A stretch of 64,000 nt of DNA, taken from NCBI RefSeq assembly GCF_014837145.1, contig NZ_JACYFS010000004.1:186001-250000 (forward strand), in the 5' to 3' direction. Origin of the DNA: Chryseobacterium caseinilyticum. GTDB taxonomy: Bacteria > Bacteroidota > Bacteroidia > Flavobacteriales > Weeksellaceae. A model generated the notes under the pieces. It was not told the origin of the DNA and made no database searches. It worked only from the letters and a program-made list of their open reading frames with translations. Shown here piece after piece: positions 9,026 through 17,270 of this stretch; the stretch's first letter is position 1; every line of letters starts with the position of its first letter. Both the position numbers and the translations under genes were made by a program.

Positions 9026-11272
9026 ATGAAAACCTCACTATTAATCGCCGCCATCTTTTTTTCAGGGCTCAGCATGGCTCAACAGAAAAAAACAGACTCA
9101 GCAAAAACAAAAGATATTGAAGCCGTTGTTATCACCAAACAGGTTTTCAAAAAACAGTCTGACCGTTTTGTGTACGACGTCGCCGCATCGCCGGTTGCCA
9201 AAGGAAATACTACCTTTGACCTTTTAAGACAGACTCCTCTCCTTTCCACGACTGATGATAAAACCCTTAAAATTGCCGGTAAAAACAACGCATTAATTTA
9301 CATCAACGGCAGAAAATCGAATATGGATGCAGAGTCTCTGGCTCAGTTTCTTAAAAATACACCTGCTGAAAATATCCAAAAAATTGAAGTGATCACCATG
9401 CCGGGAAGTGAATTTCAGGTAGAATCTTCAGACGGAATCATCAACATTGTTCTGAAAAAGAAAATGAGCGACGGCCTCAACGGAAACATGAGAATGTCTA
9501 ACTCTCAGAACAAATACAATGCAAGCTCGGCAAGTTTTTCTGCAAATTACAGAAAAGATAAATTGGGAATCAGCGCCAATCTGTATGGAGGCGACAATAT
9601 TCAGGCGCAGGAATATGTTTTGAAAAACGGAACATCACTCCTCAAAAATGAATCAGTGGGATTAGTAGACGATCCCAATCAATACATCGGTGGATATCTC
9701 AATTTCGACTATCAGCTTAATGAGAAAAGCAACCTCGCACTGTCCTGGAATACAAATGCCACCAAAAGCTATGGTTCTTCTGTAAATCTTCTCAACACCC
9801 TGAGAACATTTGATAATAACGGAACGCTTCTCGAAACCAAGTTTAATAAATCTGATAATCTTGAAAATGCCAGAAACTACAATAATTCTGTGAACCTGAA
9901 TTATGAACTTAAAACGGATTCACTGGGAAGCAAACTTAATCTTAATGCAGCCTACCTCAATTTCAGAAGATTCCAGAATTCGGATAACCGAACGCTTGTT
10001 CCGGCTGTAGACGGAAATTTTTCTCAGCTCAGACAACAGGTTTTGCAGGATATTCCGCAGGTTATCAATAATTTTTCAGCGATGGCCGATTATATTCAGA
10101 AGTTTAAAAAAGATCTCACTATTTCCGTCGGCGGTAATTTTAACAGGACAAAGACTGATAATGACACCAAGAACTTCTTCTATTTTTATGATACAGCGGG
10201 AAATTTCGACAATCTGAGACCCGACCTGAACCACTTTATTTATGATGAAAACATCTATGGGTTCTATCTTACTGCCGAGAAAAAGTTTTCAGATAAATTT
10301 TCAGGAAAAATCGGTGCGAGATATGAAATTACCAAAAGTATGGGAACATCTGAAATTCCCGAAAAGCCGATGCAGGTTTTTGAAAGAGATTACAATAATC
10401 TGCTTCCCTACCTGAGTTTTAACTACGCCATTAATGACAAAAATAACATTTCCTACTCGTTTTCGAGCCGAATGAGAAGACCGAGTTTCTGGGAGCTGAA
10501 TCCTGTGAAAAACATTCTTACCGAAGACAACTACACACAAAACAATCCTTTTGTGAAAGCCTCAACGACGTATAATCAGGAGCTGACGTACATGTTCAAA
10601 AATTCCTATTTTTTGATTTTAAATCACTCACTTTTCAAAGATGTGATCACTCAGGTTCCTTTGCAGAGAAATATTGAAAGGGACGGGAAAACCTACCGTC
10701 AGCTGGCGTACATCAGAACCAACTTCGGCGACAAACAGGAAATGTCTGCAATGATCGGAATGCAGAAAACATTTTTCAAAAAAGCCCTGACAACCAATTT
10801 CAATATCGGAATACAGCATAACATCAACGACGGAATGTTAAGTACAGATCCTACCACAGGAATTGTTTTTGACACCTACATCAATAAAAACAAATCTTCA
10901 AGCCTTATCATCCAGACCAACAATACTCTGGCTTTAGACAAAAAGAAAACTTGGTTTCTCGGCGTAAATTATTTCTACGTAGACAAACAGCAGATCGAGC
11001 TGGGAATGCTGAAAGATCTGATGAGTTTAGATCTGAGCCTCAAGAAAAACTGGAACGACTGGACTTTTGCTTTAAATGTAACCGATGTTCTCAGAACCAA
11101 TATTGTTGAGATTGAAGATTTTCAGGATAACGGAAATTACAATTATGTAAAAAACGACCAGTTCAGAAGAGGCGGAACTCTCAGCATCACTTACAACTTT
11201 GGAAACCAGAAAGTGAAAAAAGTGAGAGATATCGAAGGTGCCTCAGATGCCATAAAGAGCAGAACGAGATAA
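9026..11272 (+). CDS. Outer membrane beta-barrel protein with TonB-receptor-like plug
   Basis: 748 residues with a signal peptide ending SMA-Q. A short plug-like region (about 50-150: VVITKQVFKKQSDRF, LLRQTPLL, ALIYINGRKS, IEVITMPGSEF, GIINIVLKK) precedes a long barrel, as in the OMP_b-brl_3 group of TonB-dependent-receptor relatives. Unlike many Bacteroidetes receptors it has no N-terminal carboxypeptidase-regulatory domain. There is no SusD partner, so polysaccharide uptake is not implied; substrate unknown. It has its own promoter and terminator. Confidence 0.88.
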   Translation: MKTSLLIAAIFFSGLSMAQQKKTDSAKTKDIEAVVITKQVFKKQSDRFVYDVAASPVAKGNTTFDLLRQTPLLSTTDDKTLKIAGKNNALIYINGRKSNMDAESLAQFLKNTPAENIQKIEVITMPGSEFQVESSDGIINIVLKKKMSDGLNGNMRMSNSQNKYNASSASFSANYRKDKLGISANLYGGDNIQAQEYVLKNGTSLLKNESVGLVDDPNQYIGGYLNFDYQLNEKSNLALSWNTNATKSYGSSVNLLNTLRTFDNNGTLLETKFNKSDNLENARNYNNSVNLNYELKTDSLGSKLNLNAAYLNFRRFQNSDNRTLVPAVDGNFSQLRQQVLQDIPQVINNFSAMADYIQKFKKDLTISVGGNFNRTKTDNDTKNFFYFYDTAGNFDNLRPDLNHFIYDENIYGFYLTAEKKFSDKFSGKIGARYEITKSMGTSEIPEKPMQVFERDYNNLLPYLSFNYAINDKNNISYSFSSRMRRPSFWELNPVKNILTEDNYTQNNPFVKASTTYNQELTYMFKNSYFLILNHSLFKDVITQVPLQRNIERDGKTYRQLAYIRTNFGDKQEMSAMIGMQKTFFKKALTTNFNIGIQHNINDGMLSTDPTTGIVFDTYINKNKSSSLIIQTNNTLALDKKKTWFLGVNYFYVDKQQIELGMLKDLMSLDLSLKKNWNDWTFALNVTDVLRTNIVEIEDFQDNGNYNYVKNDQFRRGGTLSITYNFGNQKVKKVRDIEGASDAIKSRTR

Positions 11273-11308
11273 AATTTCATTACTTCATATTTCAATTATT
11301 ATTGTTAT

Positions 11309-11336
11309 AAGCTTGCCGGAAATGGCGGGCTTTTTT
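11309..11336 (+). terminator. Intrinsic terminator after the beta-barrel gene
   Basis: AAGCTTGCC and GGCGGGCTT form a 9-bp stem with two G-T pairs, followed by TTTTTT. Confidence 0.8.
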
Positions 11337-11454
11337 GCTGTCCGAAATAAATGTGAATCATTAATTTTAATTTTAATAAAGTTAAACCATAAAATCCATC
11401 AATAATTTTAGAATTATACCCTTCAATAGCTCATCGTTTTTTTAATTTAGAGGA

Positions 11455-12294
11455 ATGAATAAATTTGCTGTACTTCTACTACTTACCATCACTCTTTTCT
11501 CATGTACTGAAAAAATAATTAAGTTTGAAAAAGGCATTTCATTTGAGCAACAGATCAACATTTCCTATGGTGACGATGCTGAACAGAAAATGGATCTGTA
11601 CATTCCTGAAAAACGGGATTCAGTAAAAACGGTGTTTATTATAATTCATGGTGGCGGATGGAAAGCGGGAAAGAAATCTGATCTTACCTATTTCACAACA
11701 CAGCTGATGAAAAAATTTCCACAGTCTGCTTTCGCAAATATGAACTACCGGCTTGCTGACAAAACACAGTATGGACTTCCCAATCAGACCGAAGACATCA
11801 GAAAGGTGATTGATTATCTGGTTGGAATCGTTCCGGTAAAAACTAAATTTATTCTTCTCGGAAACAGTGCAGGCGGACATTTGTCTATGCTTTATTCTTA
11901 CCGTTTTGACAAAGCAGAAAGGATAGAAGCTGTAGTAAATATTGTGGGACCTTCAGATTTATCTGATCCCAATTTTAAAAATTATTCCGATTATTCATTC
12001 GTTGAAAGCAGACTCGTGAATCCTTCATTTGTAACAAATGATCTCAACAAAGAGAAATTTGCCAGCCCCGTTGAATGGATTACCGAAAAATCTCCACCCA
12101 CTATTTCTTTCTATGGAAATAATGATCTGGTGATTCCACTTTCGCAGAAAAAAATTTTAGATTCAGCTTTAAATAAAAATAAAATTTTAAATGAATCTTA
12201 CGAATTTCCTGGTGGACATCTGGACTGGGAAAAAGATAAAAACTCAACGTTTTTAATCGATAAAATTGATGCGTTTTTAAAGTCAATTAAATAA
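11455..12294 (+). CDS. Alpha/beta-hydrolase lipoprotein (carboxylesterase-like)
   Basis: 279 residues. The lipobox is LFSC with acylated Cys17, so the enzyme should be membrane-anchored. The hydrolase features are HGGGW (65-69, oxyanion hole), GNSAGG with nucleophile Ser138, Asp224 in GNNDLV and His255 in PGGHLDW. The HGGGW pattern places it near the hormone-sensitive-lipase/carboxylesterase group (BD-FAE-like). Natural substrate unknown; acetylated sugars or short-chain esters are reasonable. It sits between a beta-barrel gene and a secreted subtilase without operon links. Confidence 0.88.
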   Translation: MNKFAVLLLLTITLFSCTEKIIKFEKGISFEQQINISYGDDAEQKMDLYIPEKRDSVKTVFIIIHGGGWKAGKKSDLTYFTTQLMKKFPQSAFANMNYRLADKTQYGLPNQTEDIRKVIDYLVGIVPVKTKFILLGNSAGGHLSMLYSYRFDKAERIEAVVNIVGPSDLSDPNFKNYSDYSFVESRLVNPSFVTNDLNKEKFASPVEWITEKSPPTISFYGNNDLVIPLSQKKILDSALNKNKILNESYEFPGGHLDWEKDKNSTFLIDKIDAFLKSIK

Positions 12295-12668
12295 AAAACG
12301 CTTTGCAAAATTTTAAAGCGCTCCTATAAAGTATTCCGCAGGAATCTCAGCAATTTTAAGATTCTCTATTTAGATTCCCACGGATGACAAACTTGCCTTT
12401 GACAGTTTATTAACATCATTCAGATTTCACAATCTCTGCTATAATGCTTCTCCCCGGAACTACAGTTTTAAACTATACCAACGTAAAAGTCTCAAGAATC
12501 TATTATGCATTTTTCTATGACACAGTAAATCTATGTTACAATACGAATAACTCTGCGATACCGAGAGAAACTCCCCTGCAGTTTCGAAGGAACAAGTTGA
12601 ATTACCGGAAGTAAAAAAGTTCTATAAATAGTGAATATATTTAAAATTTTATATATTTTTAAAAAATT
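12295..12668. other. Intergenic region between esterase and subtilase genes
   Basis: 374 nt without a convincing ORF. A short inverted repeat CGCTTT / AAAGCG lies right after the esterase stop; its only T-run is on the minus strand. No clear TAnnTTTG was found before 12669. Nothing else recognised. Confidence 0.5.
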
Positions 12669-14339
12669 ATGAAAAAGCACATCTTTACAATATTTTCTAC
12701 ATTGCTTCTGTCTTTGTGTAATGCACAGGATTTTGAAAAAAATCAATTGATCATAAAAGTTAAAAACGAGTCTTTCAATAAAGGAAAGCATGATTTAGCA
12801 AAAAATATCATTGGCGTACAAAGCGTAGACCGGTTAAATAATGAGCATTTAGTGAACAAAATCACGCCTATTGGAGACGTAGATTTCACCACCTCATTTT
12901 TACTTGAATTTAAAAATGACATAGATGTTGCTTCGATTGCAAAAATTTATGGCGAAGACTCTAAAATAGCATTTGCAGAACCCAACTATATCGCTCATGG
13001 AGCAGGAGTACAGGGAAACGCCAGCCTTTCTACCTTTCCGACTGACACTTTTTTTTCTTCGAGACAATGGAGTTTGTATAATACAGGAACTTTTGTGGTT
13101 TCGGGGATGACCACCACACCGGATGCTGATGTAGACATGGAACTGGCCTGGGATATAGAAACGGGAGATCCAAATATGATTATTGCCGTTGCAGATTCGG
13201 GTATTAATTTTTCTCATGAAGATTTTGCTGGCAGAATCTGGAATAAACCGACAGAAATAATAGGCGACGGAATAGACAATGACGGAAACGGACTTATTGA
13301 CGATTACCGCGGTTGGGATTGGGTAAATAATGATAATAACCCCACTGACGACCATGGGCATGGTACCAATTGTACAGGCATTATCGGAAGCGCAGCCAAC
13401 AATGCAAAAGGATACGCCGGTGTTAACTGGAACAGCAAAATGATGCCATTGAAAGTGCTGGATAGTGGTAATAACGGTACTTATGCAAATATGGCAAACA
13501 GTCTCTATTATGCTGCGAACAATGGCGCCAAAATAGTATCAATGTCTATTGGCGGTACTGCACCGTCTGCAGCATTAGCCAGTGCAATCAATTATCTGAG
13601 AACAAACAATGTATTGTTGGTAGCCTGTATGATGAATAATAATAATCAGGTTTCAAATTATCCCGCAGCATATTCTACTGCCTACGATAACGTAATTGCA
13701 GTAGGCTCTACCGATGCTAATGACAAAAGAACACAACCGTTTTTCTGGAGTACAACGTCGGGAAGCTGCTACGGAACCCACATCAATGTAGTGGCACCAG
13801 GAAATTTTATTTATGGACTTGGTATAGACTCTAATACTTCGTATGGCAGCTATTGGGGAGGTACATCTCAAGCTACCCCTTTGGTGGCGGGAGTTGCTTC
13901 TTTAATTTTTGCAAAAAACCCAACACTCACACCTGCTCAGGTACGAAATATTCTTCAAACCACAGCCGAAGATATGAAAGGAATTCCTTCAGAAGACACC
14001 CCAGGTTTTGACAAATATCACGGTTGGGGCAGAATTAATGCTTACACTGCGCTTCAAAGCACTGTTCTTAGTTCTCATGAAGTTGTGAATGATCATTTTG
14101 CCATTAGGATAATCAATCCGGTATCAAATGGAAATCTGGAAATTTATAATAACAGAAAAATTAAAGGAACTACACGTATTACCGTATCAAGTTTTGAAGG
14201 AAAACAAATTTTTAATCAAACTTTAGATTTAAAAGAGGGTAAAAACAGTGTTCAGATGAAAGGTATTATTACAGGAAGCTATATCCTTAATTTTGAAAAT
14301 AAGGAGTACCAAAAAATATTCAAAATCATTGTGAAGTAA
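12669..14339 (+). CDS. Secreted S8 (subtilisin) peptidase with T9SS sorting domain
   Basis: 556 residues: signal peptide (1-19), an inhibitor-like propeptide (about 25-110), then the catalytic domain with Asp176 (VADSGI), His231 (HGHGT) and Ser400 (GGTSQATP). The last 80 or so residues form a beta-rich tail ending YQKIFKIIVK, typical of type A sorting domains recognised by the type IX secretion system. The protein is therefore expected to be exported across the outer membrane and attached or released. The usual AAGN oxyanion segment reads ACMMNNNN here. Probably a nutritional or surface protease. Confidence 0.93.
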   Translation: MKKHIFTIFSTLLLSLCNAQDFEKNQLIIKVKNESFNKGKHDLAKNIIGVQSVDRLNNEHLVNKITPIGDVDFTTSFLLEFKNDIDVASIAKIYGEDSKIAFAEPNYIAHGAGVQGNASLSTFPTDTFFSSRQWSLYNTGTFVVSGMTTTPDADVDMELAWDIETGDPNMIIAVADSGINFSHEDFAGRIWNKPTEIIGDGIDNDGNGLIDDYRGWDWVNNDNNPTDDHGHGTNCTGIIGSAANNAKGYAGVNWNSKMMPLKVLDSGNNGTYANMANSLYYAANNGAKIVSMSIGGTAPSAALASAINYLRTNNVLLVACMMNNNNQVSNYPAAYSTAYDNVIAVGSTDANDKRTQPFFWSTTSGSCYGTHINVVAPGNFIYGLGIDSNTSYGSYWGGTSQATPLVAGVASLIFAKNPTLTPAQVRNILQTTAEDMKGIPSEDTPGFDKYHGWGRINAYTALQSTVLSSHEVVNDHFAIRIINPVSNGNLEIYNNRKIKGTTRITVSSFEGKQIFNQTLDLKEGKNSVQMKGIITGSYILNFENKEYQKIFKIIVK

Positions 14340-14576
14340 TATTGCGAAATATAATTTAGAATTTAACTTAAATAATTTTCTACGCATAAAAGAGAAACGT
14401 GTTTTCGCGAAAATGTTAATACTAAAGATATTGCAGAACAACATTAAAGCTGAAAAAACAGTTCGTAACAACAAATATAATGTGATGAAAAGGCTGGACG
14501 TTCCTACAAATTCCGGCTTTACAATCTGGCTCCGAAATCAAATTGAAGCGTAAAACAGATCCGAAAATAAAACATT

Positions 14577-14616
14577 AAAAAAAACGCTTTGATGGAACAA
14601 TCAAAGCGTTTTTTTA
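14577..14616. terminator. Bidirectional terminator between subtilase and GH43-like genes
   Basis: AACGCTTTGAT / ATCAAAGCGTT is an 11-bp perfect stem with loop GGAACA, preceded by six A and followed by five T. It lies between convergent genes. The 237 nt between the subtilase stop and this hairpin hold nothing recognisable. Confidence 0.9.
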
Positions 14617-14629
14617 CAAAATATTCAAA

Positions 14630-16384
14630 TCATTCAGACTTCACCACTTCTGTTCTTTCAGAAATTCCGTTTGCATTGAACGCTTCGATCTGGAAATAAT
14701 AAGAATCAACTCTGTCGGCGCCGGTAAAGAAATATTCATTTTTTCCATAAACCATTATGCTTCCGTACAGTTTATCCGGAGATTTCCCCCAGTAAATAAC
14801 ATAACCGTCAGCTTCTGAATTCTGTTGCCACTTCATCCAAATGCTTCTTCTTTCTCCATATTTTTTCGGATCAGCTCTTAACGGAACGAAGTTCTGAACC
14901 TTTGCAGGCTTGGCTCCCGCACCTTTTCCGAATACTCTGAAACCGCTTAACGCAAACTTTCCTGTCGGCATTTTCAGGTTTTCCATTTTTAAATATCTTG
15001 CTGAAGCAGGTTTTTCAAGTTCGATATAATCGTGAGGAACGTCTTTGGTATTTTTGCTTTTATCCACAATTACTTTCCATTTTTTCCCGTCGTTGGAACC
15101 ATAGATTTTATACTGATGCATCTTGCCTTCGGTTTTTCCCATAAACTCAACATCCTGATCGGCATAATTGACCTGAATGGCATTGATGGTAGAAACTTCT
15201 CCTAAATCCGTCTGAAACCATTCACCCGAATTTCCTGTTTTTGCACTCCAGTACGTTTTAATATCTTCATCCACCGCATTATTCGAATGATAACCACCTA
15301 AAGTTGAAGAAACCTGAACGGGTTTATTGTAATTCAGCAACATCCAATTGGTGAAAAGTCCTTTTGAGAAATCTTTTCCCTGAGCAAACTGAGGAAGTAA
15401 AGTCGGGTAATCGCCATAAGCGGTATTCGTGTACATCACATCATCCTTATCAAAACCTGCAGGCCAGATTCCCAGACGTCTTTCAAAATTATTTTTTGTG
15501 GAAATAAAAATCGTTGAAATGTGCCACCAGTTTTTAAAATTATCTTCAAATGTAGCTCCATGTCCCGCGCCTCTTGCAAAACCACCAGGCTTGTAGGAAA
15601 ACGGATTGTGCTGTTGGTATTCATATCCTTCCAAAGGATTTTTTGAAACATAGACACCGTCAGAATATCCGCTGAACTCCGTTGCCGGCGCGCCGTACTG
15701 CATATAATATTTGTCTTTATACTTCGTCACCCAAGCTCCTTCCACAAAAGGCTGCAGGAAAACATTGTCATTGTATTCCCCAAATCTTTCCCAGCCGTGA
15801 TCTTCAGGTTTGAGTCTTAAAATCGGTTTTACAAAACCTTCGGACTGTAAATTTTTAACCTTCACCTCAGTTCCTAAGAGCGGCCATTCGTTGCTTGAGC
15901 CCCAGTAGAGATAGAGTTTGTTTTTATCTTCGTCATAATGAAAAGCAGGATCCCATGCGCCAACTTTCAGCGTATCCACCGCAATTTTCCAGTCGTCTAC
16001 TGTAGGATTGGTAGATTTCCAGATTGGGAAATCAGATTCCCAGGTTGAGCCGTAAACGTATAAAGTATCTTTCATCGCCCAGACTGCGGGAGCGTTCAGA
16101 TCATGGGTGTATTTGTTGTCTCTTAGGAATTTTCTTTTGACGAATTTCCAGTCGAGCATATTGTCGCTGTGCCAGTAGCCTTCCTGATTGGTTGAAAAAA
16201 GAAACAGTTTTTTCTGAAAATTAACGATCACCGGATCGGCTGTTGCGCGGTGTTTCCCCTGTTTTGAAAAAACTTCAAAAGGTGTATAACCATAATCGAT
16301 GTTGATGGGATTACAAAAGGTTTTCTGCTGGGCCTGAATGTAAAAGCCTAACAGAACCGCTAATAAAAAAATGTGTTTTTGCAT
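14630..16384 (-). CDS. Exported GH43-type glycosidase with C-terminal F5/8C (discoidin) domain
   Basis: 584 residues with a signal peptide ending IQA-Q. The N-terminal five-bladed propeller shows GH43-style acids: Asp50 (RATADPV), Asp145 (GAWDPAF) and Glu215 (FVEGAWV). From about residue 350 a galactose-binding-like F5/8C domain follows (HSNNAVDEDIKTYWSAK to RYLKMENLK), then a fibronectin-III-like end (about 490-584). GH43 and its relatives remove arabinose, xylose or galactose residues from plant or microbial glycans; the exact specificity cannot be read here. Its first codons and promoter are duplicated at 20060-20118. Confidence 0.85.
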   Translation of the reverse strand: MQKHIFLLAVLLGFYIQAQQKTFCNPINIDYGYTPFEVFSKQGKHRATADPVIVNFQKKLFLFSTNQEGYWHSDNMLDWKFVKRKFLRDNKYTHDLNAPAVWAMKDTLYVYGSTWESDFPIWKSTNPTVDDWKIAVDTLKVGAWDPAFHYDEDKNKLYLYWGSSNEWPLLGTEVKVKNLQSEGFVKPILRLKPEDHGWERFGEYNDNVFLQPFVEGAWVTKYKDKYYMQYGAPATEFSGYSDGVYVSKNPLEGYEYQQHNPFSYKPGGFARGAGHGATFEDNFKNWWHISTIFISTKNNFERRLGIWPAGFDKDDVMYTNTAYGDYPTLLPQFAQGKDFSKGLFTNWMLLNYNKPVQVSSTLGGYHSNNAVDEDIKTYWSAKTGNSGEWFQTDLGEVSTINAIQVNYADQDVEFMGKTEGKMHQYKIYGSNDGKKWKVIVDKSKNTKDVPHDYIELEKPASARYLKMENLKMPTGKFALSGFRVFGKGAGAKPAKVQNFVPLRADPKKYGERRSIWMKWQQNSEADGYVIYWGKSPDKLYGSIMVYGKNEYFFTGADRVDSYYFQIEAFNANGISERTEVVKSE

Positions 16385-16427
16385 TGGAATAATTTCTTGA
16401 AGACAAATTTAATTAAAGTTTTTTGGG
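16365..16427. repeat. Imperfect direct repeat, copy A
   Basis: About four of every five positions match 20060-20118 in the same orientation, with three 1-nt gaps. This copy spans the first six codons of the GH43 gene, its leader and its -7 box. The pair encloses the methyltransferase module. Confidence 0.75.
16404..16411 (-). promoter_or_regulatory. -7 promoter element of the GH43-like gene
   Basis: TAAATTTG on the minus strand, 19 nt before the ATG. A -33 TTG is not evident. In repeat copy B the same position reads TAAATTTA. Confidence 0.4.
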
Positions 16428-16664
16428 TGGGTCTCATTTTGAGAAATTAATGCTTTAAAGAAAAACAAGATGAAGGTATTTGTGAGGCAACTGAGGATTT
16501 GAATTTAAACTTTAGTTAAAGACCATTCTAAATTTATTTTATGTTTCTGCTAAAAAGATTCATTTTTATATAGAAATTTTAATACTATAATTTCCCCATT
16601 CTTTTAAAGTGTAAAAACAATCTTGGTTATTATTGTTTTTGAGTTAGATAGACTATTAGTTTAC

Positions 16665-17264
16665 TCACACATCTAATTCTACTCTAATATGTTTAAGAAC
16701 TCCTAATAACCACTTTGACACTTTTGCAGGCTCAGATATTTTGTGAATATGGGTTTCATCTTGTTGCCAGTTACCTAACATAGCAAAATGAAAATTTTTA
16801 ATATCAAAAACCTCAGCTTTTGATAATTCAAAAACATCAAATGTAACTTGCTCCTTTTCTCCTAGGAAGTTATTAAAGTTATCTGAAATAGCAACATCAG
16901 TAGTAATATGCCAATGAGGTTGTGCATGAATTTCATCATCTCTATCATAATCATCCCATTCTGCTCTAAATAACTGATGCTTATTTAGCTGATTATCTGC
17001 TCCTTTAAAAACAGAGAGGGAAATAAAAGTATGATTTGAAACAAATTTAACCTCAACATATAAATAAAAATCCTCAAACCAATTTAATACAGAAACTTCA
17101 AAAATGTCATTTTTTTTTCTATTTAAAGCTTTTGAGTTTCCTTGTATTCTATATGTTTTAGCACTGTTTGATAAAACATTTTCTTCAAGCTTGAAAATCT
17201 GACTAGTGAAAAGATATTTACAACTATCATTTATATTATTAATTAATTCCTCATGATTAATCAT
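16665..17264 (-). CDS. Unknown protein with QPHWH motif, partner of the methyltransferase
   Basis: 199 residues, soluble, no signal peptide. Family not recognised. The most striking stretch is HAQPHWHIT near residue 118, with a further FHFAM near 159 and HIHK near 173, giving clustered His residues that could bind metal. The start lies 6 nt after the methyltransferase stop, so the two genes are almost certainly co-transcribed. It could be a nuclease, a specificity or control factor of a restriction or defence module, but no PD-(D/E)xK, HNH or GIY-YIG signature was found. Confidence 0.6.
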   Translation of the reverse strand: MINHEELINNINDSCKYLFTSQIFKLEENVLSNSAKTYRIQGNSKALNRKKNDIFEVSVLNWFEDFYLYVEVKFVSNHTFISLSVFKGADNQLNKHQLFRAEWDDYDRDDEIHAQPHWHITTDVAISDNFNNFLGEKEQVTFDVFELSKAEVFDIKNFHFAMLGNWQQDETHIHKISEPAKVSKWLLGVLKHIRVELDV

Positions 17265-17270
17265 AATCGC

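Noticed and set aside
12295-12330. Terminator of the esterase gene (CGCTTT/AAAGCG)
   Set aside because: The stem is only 6 bp and the T-run is on the minus strand, where no gene ends; termination of the plus-strand gene is not convincing.
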